In this document: in pieces, positions 15,174-22,454 of the stretch
Layout: the number at the start of each line of letters is the position of its first letter
Numbering within the stretch: position 1 is the stretch's first letter
The notes under the pieces: model-generated
Seen by the model: the letters and a program-made list of their open reading frames with translations, nothing else
Told to the model about the DNA's origin: nothing
Database searches by the model: none
Translations under genes and position numbers: made by a program
Origin: Oxalobacteraceae bacterium UBA6704
GTDB taxonomy: Bacteria > Pseudomonadota > Gammaproteobacteria > Burkholderiales > Burkholderiaceae_D
Assembly (NCBI GenBank): GCA_002454505.1
Contig: DKJA01000155.1
Location: 1 to 27,891 of the forward strand
DNA length: 27,891 nucleotides
Direction: 5' to 3'

Positions 15174-15197
15174 CTGGATTACAGAGTTGTAATCCAG
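15174..15197. promoter_or_regulatory. ATTACA-N4-TGTAAT box upstream of msrP
   Basis: CTGGATTAC and GTAATCCAG form a perfect 9-bp dyad with a 6-nt loop. Its core ATTACA-N4-TGTAAT resembles boxes reported for OmpR-family metal and peroxide regulators (CopR, CzcR, HprR). An extra GATTAC half-site lies at about 15166. It sits 65-88 nt upstream of the msrP ATG and just after the ccsB stop. A terminator hairpin for ccsB is the alternative, but no T-run follows on the minus strand. Confidence 0.5.
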
Positions 15198-15203
15198 GAA
15201 AAA

Positions 15204-16355
15204 TCAGAGTGCGCCGTACGAGTGCAGGCCGGACAGGAACATATTGACGCCCAGGAAGGCAAACGTCGTCACCAGCAGCCCCACCAGCGCCCACCAGGCC
15301 GCCACGCGGCCGCGCAGCCCGGACATCAGCCGCATGTGCAGCCACGCCGCGTAGTTCAGCCAGACGATCAGCGCCCAGGTTTCCTTCGGATCCCAGGACC
15401 AGTAGCCGCCCCACGCCTCGGCCGCCCACAGCGCGCCCAGGATCGTGGCGATCGTGAAGAACGCGAAGCCGGCGGAAATGGCCTTGTACATCACGTCGTC
15501 CAGCAGCTCCAGCGACGGCAGCCGGTCGGCCAGGTAGCCGTGGGATTTGAGCAGGTAGGCCGAGGCCACCATCGCGGCCAGCGCGAAGGTGCCGTAGCCG
15601 ATGAAGTTGGCCGGCACGTGGATCTTCATCCACCAGCTCTGCAGCGCCGGCACCAGCGGCTGGATTTCGGCCGCGTCGCGCGCCACCGTGTACCACAGCA
15701 GGAAGCCGATGGCGGCCGAGATCACCAGCAGCACGAACGGGCCCAGCTGGCGCGTCGCGTAGCGCTGCTCGTAATACAGGTGGAACAGCGCCGTGATCAG
15801 CGAGAACAGCACGAACACTTCATACAGGTTGGAGATGGGAATATGGCCCACGTCGGCACCGATGAGGTAGGACTCGTACCAGCGCACCATCATGCCCGTG
15901 AAGCCCAGCAGCACGGCGGCCCAGCACAGCCGCGCGCCGATCGCACCGCCGGCCGGCGACCGGCCGATCAGTCCGATCCAGTAGAAGATGGTGGACAGGT
16001 AGAACAGCACGCTCATCCACAGGATCGCCGACTGGCTCGACAGCATGTAGCGCAGCCAGAAGCGCGTGTTGGCCGCTTCCAGGTTGTGGTCGTACAGCCC
16101 GATGGCGCCCAGCGCCAGCACGGCGATCAGCAGCATCAGCAGGCGCACCGGTTTCCAGTGCCAACCCAGCGCGGCAAAGGTGGGCACGGCCAGCAGCATG
16201 ATGGCCTTTTCATAGATGTCCATGAAGGCGCCGTAGCGGTTCAGCCCGAACAGGGCGCCGCCCAGCAGCGCGGCCGCGAACAGCCAGTCGACGACGGTCA
16301 GCCGGCGGAAATAGCCGGGTGCCGCGGCGTAAGGTTGGTTTTGCGTGATGTCCAT
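15204..16355 (-). CDS. ccsB: System II cytochrome c biogenesis protein CcsB (CcsA/ResC family)
   Basis: This membrane protein carries haem across the inner membrane and, with ResB/Ccs1, attaches it to CXXCH motifs of apocytochromes c. The 383-residue protein has about eight transmembrane helices. The haem-handling tryptophan-rich WWD motif appears as WGGYWSWDPKETWALIVW at about 318-335, with family histidines in HIPISNLYE, WWMKIHVPANFIGYG and NYAAWLHMRL. GGAG lies 6 nt before the ATG. It follows resB on the same strand after 84 nt. Names vary (ccsB, ccsA, resC); the family is clear. Confidence 0.95.
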   Translation of the reverse strand: MDITQNQPYAAAPGYFRRLTVVDWLFAAALLGGALFGLNRYGAFMDIYEKAIMLLAVPTFAALGWHWKPVRLLMLLIAVLALGAIGLYDHNLEAANTRFWLRYMLSSQSAILWMSVLFYLSTIFYWIGLIGRSPAGGAIGARLCWAAVLLGFTGMMVRWYESYLIGADVGHIPISNLYEVFVLFSLITALFHLYYEQRYATRQLGPFVLLVISAAIGFLLWYTVARDAAEIQPLVPALQSWWMKIHVPANFIGYGTFALAAMVASAYLLKSHGYLADRLPSLELLDDVMYKAISAGFAFFTIATILGALWAAEAWGGYWSWDPKETWALIVWLNYAAWLHMRLMSGLRGRVAAWWALVGLLVTTFAFLGVNMFLSGLHSYGAL

Positions 16356-16366
16356 AGTGTTCTCCG

Positions 16367-16417
16367 TGCCTGATGGTGCCTGATGGTGCCTCGATGTTGC
16401 CTGATATTGCCTGGGTT
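16367..16417. repeat. Degenerate 10-bp tandem repeat between resB and ccsB
   Basis: The unit TGCCTGATGG occurs twice exactly (16367-16376, 16377-16386), followed by three weaker units, TGCCTCGATGT, TGCCTGATAT and TGCCTGGGTT. It lies in the short gap just upstream of the ccsB ribosome site. Confidence 0.7.
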
Positions 16418-16439
16418 TTGCTTCGCCGCTTGCGCCAGC

Positions 16440-18545
16440 TTACGCCGGTTGCGGCAGCTTTTGCTTCAATTCGTCGAATTCCTTGTCGAAGTCGAGCGTC
16501 TTGCGCTGGGTGCTCATGGCCATCAGCGCATGGGCACCGCCTTCGTTGTCGTCATCGCGAATCCACACCCACAGGCGCCGCTCGCGGATGTAGAACATCG
16601 CGAACACGCCCAGCGTCAGCAGCAGGCAGCCGAAGTAGACGACGACCTTGCCCGGCGAGCGGGTCACCTGGAACACGGACGCCTTCACCTGCGTGAATTC
16701 TTCCAGCTGCAGGTAGACGGGCGCGCCGTAGAAGAAGCTGTCCGACAGCGCATTGGTCGCCAGCTGCAGCCAGCGGGCATGCGCCTCGTCCGGCGCCACG
16801 GCGGGCAGGTCGCCCTGCGCGCGCGCCACCTGCCACAGCTCCCACAGCGTGCCGTTGAGGATCTTCATGAAGATGTCGGCGGCCTTTTCCTGCTCTTCCT
16901 TGGGAATTTTTTCCAGGAAGCGGCTGACCGACATATAGCCGCCCGCCTCCTTGTCGCCGGCGAAGATCTCGAGGCTCTTCTGCGCCGACAGCGCCAGCTG
17001 CGACTGCACCGCGCCGGCCTGGCCGGACGGCGGCATCATCCGCTTCGCATACGCGCCGGAAGCCTGCAGCCGCAGCGCCGGATCGTGCAGCGCGGCGCGC
17101 AGGCGCATCCAGTCGCGTACGCTGTGCTCGTCGTCGGCGGGAATCCGCAGGTAGCTGAACGGATCGCCCGGATTGGCCCGCACGCCGGACAGGAAGAAGG
17201 TGGTGCCTTCCAGCGTCAGCGGCTGCATGTAGTTCTGGTATTCGCGCGCCTGGCCCGTCTTGTCGCGCAGCTTGTATTGCACGCTGGGGCCGACGTTCTT
17301 CAGGTTGTCGTTGTTGGCATTCTTCGCCGCGGAGCCCAGGTGCTTGCCCAGGCCCAGCGCGAACGAGTCGCCCAGCTTCTCGCCCTTCTTCACGGCGCGG
17401 GGATCGTTGCCGGCCATGTTCTCGACGTTGAACGGGCGGAAGTCGGCCCATTCGATCGTGTGCTCGGCGTCCAGCTTGGTTGACTCGCCAACCGTGCCGG
17501 CGATGTCGAACTTGTCCCACTTCGCGCCTTCCATCGGGAAGCCGGTGAGTTTCAGTTTGCTGCCGCCATCCTCGAAGCTGGACTGGTACACGGCCAGGCC
17601 CTTCCAGATGAACGGCTTATTGACCTCGATGGTGGCCGTCTTCGTTTCGCCCGTCTCGTGGTCGCGCACCAGCACGTCGCTGGCGAACAGCTTCGGCATG
17701 CCGGTGCTGTAGAAATCGATGTTGAACTTCTTCAGTTCGATGGTGAACGGCAGTTCCTGGATCAGCACGCCGTCGGCGCGGGGAATCACGGCCGTGTCGC
17801 TGGCCTGCCCTTCCGGGATCATGCTGTTACCGCGGAAGGTGGGATTGCCCAGCCCCAGCCGGTGCTTCGCGGGAATGTCGGTGATCAGGCCGCTGCCGCC
17901 GAACGGCTCCTTGCCCAGCACCCACTCCTGCAAGCGGATCGGCATGTCGGAGTCGAGCAGGCCGCCGACGCAGATGATGACGATCGCGCTGTGCGCGAAC
18001 ACGTAGCCGAACTTGTTGGCTGCGCCGCGCTTGGCGGCCACCAGCGTGGCCCCATCCTTTTCCACGATCCTGGCCTGGTAGCCGGCATGCGTGAGACGCT
18101 CGGCCGTCTGCCGGGCCAGTTCCGCGCGCGCCACCGGCGCCTGCCATTCCACCTTGTGGTGGAAGTTGCGCAGCGACTGTTCGCGGACGTTCTCGCGCCA
18201 GCTCTTCATGTCCTTCATCATCTTCGGCGTATTGCGGACGATGCACAGCGACGTCGACACGACCAGCACCGTCATCATCAGCAGGAACCACCACGCCGAA
18301 TACACGGCATACAGGCCCAGCTTGTCGAACACGGCAAACCAGAACGGTCCGAACTGGTTGATGTAGTTCGGCATCGGCTGGTTCTGCTGCATGATCGTGC
18401 CGATGACGGCGGAGATCGCGATCATCATCAGCAGCGCGATGGCAAAACGCATCGACGACAGGACTTCGAACGCTTCGTTCAGCGCGGGGCGGCGGGACTG
18501 CAGGCGGATGCCGGCAGTGTCCAGCTCGGTGGTTTCATTGCTCAT
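16440..18545 (-). CDS. resB: System II cytochrome c biogenesis protein ResB (Ccs1)
   Basis: ResB/Ccs1 is the second half of the system II haem-attachment complex; it is thought to present reduced apocytochrome c to CcsA-bound haem. The 701-residue protein has transmembrane segments near 31-52, 80-103, 173-191 and 645-665, with a large periplasmic domain between the third and fourth. Family motifs include SSMRFAIALLMMIAISAVIGTIMQQNQP near the start, AWWFLLMMTVLVVSTSLCIVRN, and VVYFGCLLLTLGVFAMFYIRERR near the end. The length fits proteobacterial ResB. Only a weak GAG-type ribosome site precedes the ATG. The cytochrome c4 gene upstream is separated by a strong terminator, so resB probably has its own promoter. 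Confidence 0.95.
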   Translation of the reverse strand: MSNETTELDTAGIRLQSRRPALNEAFEVLSSMRFAIALLMMIAISAVIGTIMQQNQPMPNYINQFGPFWFAVFDKLGLYAVYSAWWFLLMMTVLVVSTSLCIVRNTPKMMKDMKSWRENVREQSLRNFHHKVEWQAPVARAELARQTAERLTHAGYQARIVEKDGATLVAAKRGAANKFGYVFAHSAIVIICVGGLLDSDMPIRLQEWVLGKEPFGGSGLITDIPAKHRLGLGNPTFRGNSMIPEGQASDTAVIPRADGVLIQELPFTIELKKFNIDFYSTGMPKLFASDVLVRDHETGETKTATIEVNKPFIWKGLAVYQSSFEDGGSKLKLTGFPMEGAKWDKFDIAGTVGESTKLDAEHTIEWADFRPFNVENMAGNDPRAVKKGEKLGDSFALGLGKHLGSAAKNANNDNLKNVGPSVQYKLRDKTGQAREYQNYMQPLTLEGTTFFLSGVRANPGDPFSYLRIPADDEHSVRDWMRLRAALHDPALRLQASGAYAKRMMPPSGQAGAVQSQLALSAQKSLEIFAGDKEAGGYMSVSRFLEKIPKEEQEKAADIFMKILNGTLWELWQVARAQGDLPAVAPDEAHARWLQLATNALSDSFFYGAPVYLQLEEFTQVKASVFQVTRSPGKVVVYFGCLLLTLGVFAMFYIRERRLWVWIRDDDNEGGAHALMAMSTQRKTLDFDKEFDELKQKLPQPA

Positions 18546-18605
18546 TCGTTCATACTCATGCTTGCGGGCTGCGCGGAGGTGGCGGCAGGCATACTACCGC
18601 AAAAC

Positions 18606-18642
18606 AAAAAAGGCAGCCCAACATGGGGCCGCCTTTTTTTTT
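18606..18642 (-). terminator. Rho-independent terminator of the cytochrome c4 gene
   Basis: AAAAAAGGCAGCCC pairs with GGGCCGCCTTTTTT across a small loop with one mismatch. Read on the minus strand the stem ends in TTTTTTGTTTT. It lies about 30 nt past the cytochrome stop and 60 nt before the resB start. A T-run on the plus strand makes it formally bidirectional. Confidence 0.85.
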
Positions 18643-18672
18643 CTGCTCATGCCCAGGGAGGGCAATCGGCTA

Positions 18673-19326
18673 TCACTTCAGGCCGGCAACATAGTCGGCG
18701 ACGGCCTTGATCTCGTCGTCGGACATGCGCTGCGCGATCGTCGTCATTTCGGCGCTGTTCTGCCGGCCATGGCCCTTGAACGAACCCAGCTGCGCGATCG
18801 TGTAATCCTGGTGCTGGCCGCCGATGCGGGGATATTTCGACGGATTGCCGGAACCCGCCGGGCCATGACAGCTGGCACAGGCCGGCACGCTTTTCTCGGC
18901 GATGCCGCCGCGGTAGATTTTCTTGCCCAGGTCGATCGTGTCGCGGTTTTTCGCGGCACCCGGTTTCGATACCTGCGCGGCCAGGTAGGCGGCGATATTC
19001 TTTTTCTCTTCGTCCGTCAGCATTTTCGCGTACGTCGTCATGATCGGCTGGGTGCGCTGCGGGTGGGTGAAGTCCACCAGCTGTTTATACAGGTATTCCT
19101 GGGGCTGGCCGGCAAGTTTCGGATTGGCGGCGATGGTGGAATTACCGGCGGCACCGTGGCAGGACACGCAGGCGGGCAGGCCGCGCGCATTGTCGCCGTC
19201 GGCATACAGCGTCGCACCCTTGGCGGGATCGACCTTGGCTGCCGACGCATGCGGCGCGTCTGCCGCACCGGCCGCGCCGGCCAGCACCATCATTGCTATG
19301 AACATCGAAGATAACGGACGATTCAT
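18673..19326 (-). CDS. Dihaem cytochrome c4-type protein
   Basis: This periplasmic protein carries two covalently bound haems and probably passes electrons from the bc1 complex to terminal oxidases. The 217-residue precursor has a Sec signal peptide (about 1-22, cleaved near AGAADA) and two tandem cytochrome c domains with CXXCH motifs at 53-57 (CVSCH) and 150-154 (CASCH). Each is followed by GxxG-type and P-L/I-x-GQ motifs (PKLAGQPQEYLYKQL, PRIGGQHQDYTIAQL). Candidate Met axial ligands are M96 and M194. The internal duplication and length match cytochrome c4. AAGGTG lies just before the ATG. The neighbouring ccsB-resB genes make its haem-attachment machine. Confidence 0.95.
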   Translation of the reverse strand: MNRPLSSMFIAMMVLAGAAGAADAPHASAAKVDPAKGATLYADGDNARGLPACVSCHGAAGNSTIAANPKLAGQPQEYLYKQLVDFTHPQRTQPIMTTYAKMLTDEEKKNIAAYLAAQVSKPGAAKNRDTIDLGKKIYRGGIAEKSVPACASCHGPAGSGNPSKYPRIGGQHQDYTIAQLGSFKGHGRQNSAEMTTIAQRMSDDEIKAVADYVAGLK

Positions 19327-19532
19327 TCAGACACCTTATTATTTAAACGAGTCAATAAAATCCAGCGATGGCGTGGTTCGCTCGTCGTGCAGAAACTTAG
19401 TGCAAACATGCGGTAAAAACAATTGGCGAAACTAAGTAGCTATAAGGGGCGAATCACAAGTCGTAACTCCTTATTGTACAATAGCTTCCCGGCATTTCTG
19501 CCCGTAATCGTTGCATTTCCGCATAGTCCAAA
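19327..19532. promoter_or_regulatory. Divergent cytochrome c4 / engB control region
   Basis: About 206 bp, AT-richer than its surroundings, without a gene. It holds a perfect 12-bp palindrome TATTGTACAATA (19472-19483), which puts a TACAAT hexamer on both strands, and a 7-bp inverted repeat ACTTAGT/ACTAAGT (19395-19437, 29-nt gap). Good -35 partners were not found. No clear ribosome site precedes the engB ATG. Confidence 0.4.
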
Positions 19533-20276
19533 ATGTCTAGTCTCTGGCAAGCCCGCTTCTTTACCACCGTTAATCACCTGCGGGATCTGCCCCGGACCAC
19601 GGTCCCGGAAATCGCGTTCGCCGGCCGCTCCAACGCCGGCAAATCGACGGCCATCAACATCCTCTGCAACCAGAAGGGCCTGGCTTTCGCGTCGAAGACG
19701 CCGGGCCGCACGCAGCACATCAATTTCTTCTCGATCGGCGGCTCGCACGTGGCGATGCACCGTCACGATCCGACGAACATGGACGAGCTGCGCTGCCTGA
19801 TCGCCGACTTGCCGGGCTACGGCTATGCCGAAGTGTCCGGCGACGCGAAGCTGCACTGGCAGCGCCTGCTGGGCGATTATGTCCAGCGCCGCGACCAGCT
19901 GGCCGCGCTCGTGCTGATGATGGATGCGCGCCGCCCGTTCACCGACCTGGACGTCCAGATGCTGGAATGGTTCGCCCCCACGGGCAAGCCGATCCACTGC
20001 ATCCTGACCAAGGCCGATAAACTGAACCGCAACGAATCCGTCAACGCCTTGCGCCAGGCGCAGGCGAAGCTGGACAGCTATGTCGACGAAGATGGCGAGG
20101 GGTTCCCGTTCACCGTGCAGCTGTTCTCCGCACTCAAGCGCGTCGGCATCGACGAGGCGACGGCGAAGATCGAACAGCTGGCCGGCCTGGACAAGGAATT
20201 CGTCCCGCCCGCGGCCCCCAGCGAACCTGAAGGCCAATCCGATAGCGAACCCGATAGCGAACCCGATCGCCAATAA
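19533..20276 (+). CDS. engB: Ribosome-biogenesis GTPase EngB (YihA/YsxC)
   Basis: EngB is an essential TRAFAC GTPase that helps mature the large ribosomal subunit. All G motifs are present in the 247-residue protein: G1 GRSNAGKST (31-39), G2 T60 in KTPGRTQ, G3 DLPGYG (92-97), G4 TKAD (159-162) and G5 SALK (199-202). Between G2 and G3 there is an insertion of about 18 residues (70-88, GSHVAMHRHDPTNMDELR) relative to E. coli YihA as I remember it. The C-terminal tail after 224 is proline-rich and acidic, ending in SDSEPDSEPDRQ, encoded by a short 12-bp tandem repeat. The stop is 4 nt before hemB. Confidence 0.96.
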   Translation: MSSLWQARFFTTVNHLRDLPRTTVPEIAFAGRSNAGKSTAINILCNQKGLAFASKTPGRTQHINFFSIGGSHVAMHRHDPTNMDELRCLIADLPGYGYAEVSGDAKLHWQRLLGDYVQRRDQLAALVLMMDARRPFTDLDVQMLEWFAPTGKPIHCILTKADKLNRNESVNALRQAQAKLDSYVDEDGEGFPFTVQLFSALKRVGIDEATAKIEQLAGLDKEFVPPAAPSEPEGQSDSEPDSEPDRQ

Positions 20277-20280
20277 GCTC

Positions 20281-21294
20281 ATGCACAGTTCCCACTTCAC
20301 CTCCCCGTTCCCCGCCATGCGCATGCGCCGCATGCGCCGCGATCCGTTCTCCCGCGCGCTGATGCGCGAAAACACCATCACCGCCGCCGACCTGATCTAC
20401 CCGGTGTTCATCCTCGAAGGCACCGGCCAGCGCGAACCCGTGCTGTCGATGCCCGGCGTCGAGCGCGTGTCCGTCGACCTGCTGCTGAAGGTTGCCGAAG
20501 AATGCGTTGCGCTGGGGATTCCCGTGCTGGCGCTGTTCCCCGTCATCGATGCGTCGCTGAAAACGCTGGACGGCATCGAAGCCACCAATCCGGAAGGCCT
20601 CGTGCCGCGCGCCGTGCGCGCACTGAAGAAGCACTTCCCGGAACTGGGCATCCTGACCGACATCGCACTGGATCCGTACACCAGCCACGGCCAGGACGGC
20701 CTGATCGACGATGCCGGCTACGTGATCAACGACATCACCACCGACATGCTGGTGCGCCAGGCACTGACCCACGCGCATGCCGGCGTGGACGTGGTGGCAC
20801 CGTCGGACATGATGGACGGCCGCATCGGCGCGATCCGCCAGGCACTGGAAGGGGCGGAACACATCCACACCCGCATCATGGCCTATTCGGCCAAATACGC
20901 GTCGGCGTTCTACGGCCCGTTCCGCGACGCCGTCGGCTCGTCCGCCAACCTGGGCAAGGGCGACAAGAACCAGTACCAGATGGACCCGGCCAACAGCGAC
21001 GAAGCGCTGCGCGAAGTGGCCGGCGACCTGCAGGAAGGCGCCGACATGGTCATGGTCAAGCCCGGCATGCCTTACCTGGACATCGTCCGCCGCGTGAAGG
21101 ACGAGTTCAAGGTGCCCACCTTCGCCTACCAGGTCAGCGGCGAATACGCGATGATCAAGGCGGCCGCGCAGAACGGCTGGCTCGACCACGACAAGGTGAT
21201 GATGGAATCGATGCTGGCGTTCAAGCGCGCCGGCGCCGATGGCGTGCTCACCTACTTCGCGCTGGATATCGCGCGCAAGCTGAAGGGCCTGTAA
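20281..21294 (+). CDS. hemB: Delta-aminolevulinic acid dehydratase (porphobilinogen synthase)
   Basis: HemB condenses two 5-aminolevulinate molecules to porphobilinogen in haem synthesis. The 337-residue protein has both Schiff-base lysines, K205 in YSAKYASAFYGPFRDA and K260 in MVKPGMPYLD. The metal site region reads DIALDPYTSHGQDG: aspartates replace the cysteines of zinc enzymes such as E. coli HemB, so this is the zinc-independent, magnesium-type group known from Pseudomonas and Bradyrhizobium. The start at 20281 lies 4 nt after the engB stop; the frame's 5' extension is antiphase engB. A second possible ATG is 13 codons in (MRMRRMRRDPF). Co-transcription with engB is likely. Confidence 0.95.
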   Translation: MHSSHFTSPFPAMRMRRMRRDPFSRALMRENTITAADLIYPVFILEGTGQREPVLSMPGVERVSVDLLLKVAEECVALGIPVLALFPVIDASLKTLDGIEATNPEGLVPRAVRALKKHFPELGILTDIALDPYTSHGQDGLIDDAGYVINDITTDMLVRQALTHAHAGVDVVAPSDMMDGRIGAIRQALEGAEHIHTRIMAYSAKYASAFYGPFRDAVGSSANLGKGDKNQYQMDPANSDEALREVAGDLQEGADMVMVKPGMPYLDIVRRVKDEFKVPTFAYQVSGEYAMIKAAAQNGWLDHDKVMMESMLAFKRAGADGVLTYFALDIARKLKGL

Positions 21295-21297
21295 AAA

Positions 21298-21361
21298 AAA
21301 CCGGTGACAGGCACCATTTTTGGAGAAACATTGCCAAACAAATGGAGCCTGTCACCGGTTT
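21298..21361. repeat. GTGACAGGCACC-type hairpin between convergent hemB and lysR-type gene
   Basis: Arms 21298-21319 and 21340-21361 match at 21 of 22 positions (AAACCGGTGACAGGCACC and its complement) around a 20-nt loop. It fills nearly the whole gap: 3 nt from the hemB stop and 4 nt from the opposing stop. It probably serves as a shared transcription end, though neither side has a long T-run after the stem. Confidence 0.85.
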
Positions 21362-21365
21362 GCCA

Positions 21366-22277
21366 CTACCGCCGCAGATCCGGCTCGCTCTCCAGCACTT
21401 CCGCAATCCACTCCGCAAACACCTTCAGTTTCGGTGCCGCCATCCGCCCCTGCGGATACAGCAGCGACACCGGCATCGGCACGGGCGGCGTATCGGTCAG
21501 CAGCGCCACCAGCGCACCGCTGTCGAGGTGCCGGCGCACCTGATACAGCGCCGCCTGCGTGATGCCGAGGCCCTGCAGCGCGCACGTCACGTTGGCATCG
21601 GCGTTATTGATCGCGATGCGGCCCGGCACGTGCAGCTTGCGCACATCGCCATCCACCACGAAATCCCAGTCGAACGGCCGCCGCGTGCGGCCGCTGAAGT
21701 GGACGATGCCTTCGTGTTCGCGCAGATCGTCGATCGTTTGCGGCGTGCCATGTTGCGCCAGGTAAGCTGGTGAAGCACAGGTGACGAAACGCATGCTGCC
21801 CACTTGGCGGCCGACCAGCGATGAATCCTGCAGTGTGCCCACGCGCAGCGTGCAGTCGATGCCCTCCTGGGTCAGGTCGACGAGCCGGTCCGTCACGCTG
21901 ACCGTCAGCGACACGTCGGGCCACCGTGCGGCGAACTCGCCGATGCGCGGCAGCACCACGTTCTGCGCCACGGCGCCCGGCAAATCCACTCTCAGCGTGC
22001 CGCGCGGTTGCGCCGCCGCACTGCCGCGGAAGGTGCGTTCGGCCGCATCCACCGCGTCGAGGATCTGCACGCACTGGGCGTGATATTCGGCGCCGTCCGG
22101 CGTCAGCGACAGCCGCCGCGTGGTCCGCTGCAGCAGCGTCGTGCCCAGGTAGGCTTCGAGGTTCTTGATGGTTGCCGTCAGCGCCGCGCGGGGCAGGCCC
22201 AGCGTTTCGGCCGCCCTGGTAAAACTGTTCGCCTCGACGATGCGGACGAAGACCTGCATGGCCCGGATTTTGTCCAC
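21366..22277 (-). CDS. LysR-family transcriptional regulator
   Basis: The 303-residue protein has an N-terminal winged helix-turn-helix (about 1-60, MQVFVRIVEANSFTRAAETLGLPRAALTATIKNLEAYLGTTLLQRTTRRLSLT) and a periplasmic-binding-protein-like effector domain (about 90-295). It belongs to the large CrgA/DsdC-like branch common in Burkholderiales; the effector cannot be told. The start is GTG at 22277 with AAGGGGAT 5 nt before it. It is divergent from an MFS exporter gene, so it most likely controls that gene and itself. A dyad with T-N11-A symmetry lies 11 nt upstream of its start. Confidence 0.93.
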   Translation of the reverse strand: MDKIRAMQVFVRIVEANSFTRAAETLGLPRAALTATIKNLEAYLGTTLLQRTTRRLSLTPDGAEYHAQCVQILDAVDAAERTFRGSAAAQPRGTLRVDLPGAVAQNVVLPRIGEFAARWPDVSLTVSVTDRLVDLTQEGIDCTLRVGTLQDSSLVGRQVGSMRFVTCASPAYLAQHGTPQTIDDLREHEGIVHFSGRTRRPFDWDFVVDGDVRKLHVPGRIAINNADANVTCALQGLGITQAALYQVRRHLDSGALVALLTDTPPVPMPVSLLYPQGRMAAPKLKVFAEWIAEVLESEPDLRR

Positions 22278-22287
22278 CGTATCCCCT

Positions 22288-22306
22288 TGTTCACATTTTA
22301 TGAACA
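22288..22306. promoter_or_regulatory. Candidate LysR-type operator
   Basis: TGTTCA, 7 nt, TGAACA is a perfect 6-bp dyad containing the T-N11-A pattern typical of LysR regulators (T22291 to A22303). A TATACT hexamer on the minus strand at 22306-22311 could be the -10 of the regulator gene, so binding would fit autoregulation. Confidence 0.55.
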
Positions 22307-22365
22307 GTATAGAGCGATTATTGGTGGATTATCTTTGTCGGCTTCTTCCGTAGACTGCCTCCATC

Positions 22366-22429
22366 AACTTTGCCCGGGAACCGGCACGACCGATGGCTGG
22401 TCCGCAGGACAGTCCATCCCGGTAAAGTT
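22366..22429 (+). promoter_or_regulatory. Structured leader upstream of the MFS gene
   Basis: AACTTT-GC-CCGGGA (22366-22379) pairs with TCCCGG-T-AAAGTT (22417-22429), closing a loop of about 37 nt that can itself fold (GGTCC/GGAC, 22399-22410). It ends about 15 nt before the ribosome site GAGGA. It could be a 5' UTR element controlling the exporter, or chance. I do not recognise a known riboswitch. Confidence 0.35.
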
Positions 22430-22454
22430 TCTCCACCACTAGCCGAGGAATGCC

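Noticed and set aside
18391..19314. Plus-strand frame over resB start and cytochrome c4
   Set aside because: It crosses a strong terminator and two real genes on the other strand and has no recognisable domain.
19440..20381. Minus-strand frame opposite engB
   Set aside because: It is a shadow of engB, including its repeat-coded tail read backwards (repeated IGFAIG-like units), with no ribosome site or motif.
22366..22429. Guanidine (ykkC or mini-ykkC) riboswitch before the MFS gene
   Set aside because: There is one ACGA and a GGTCCG string, but not the paired ACGR hairpins of mini-ykkC nor the conserved ykkC core in order.
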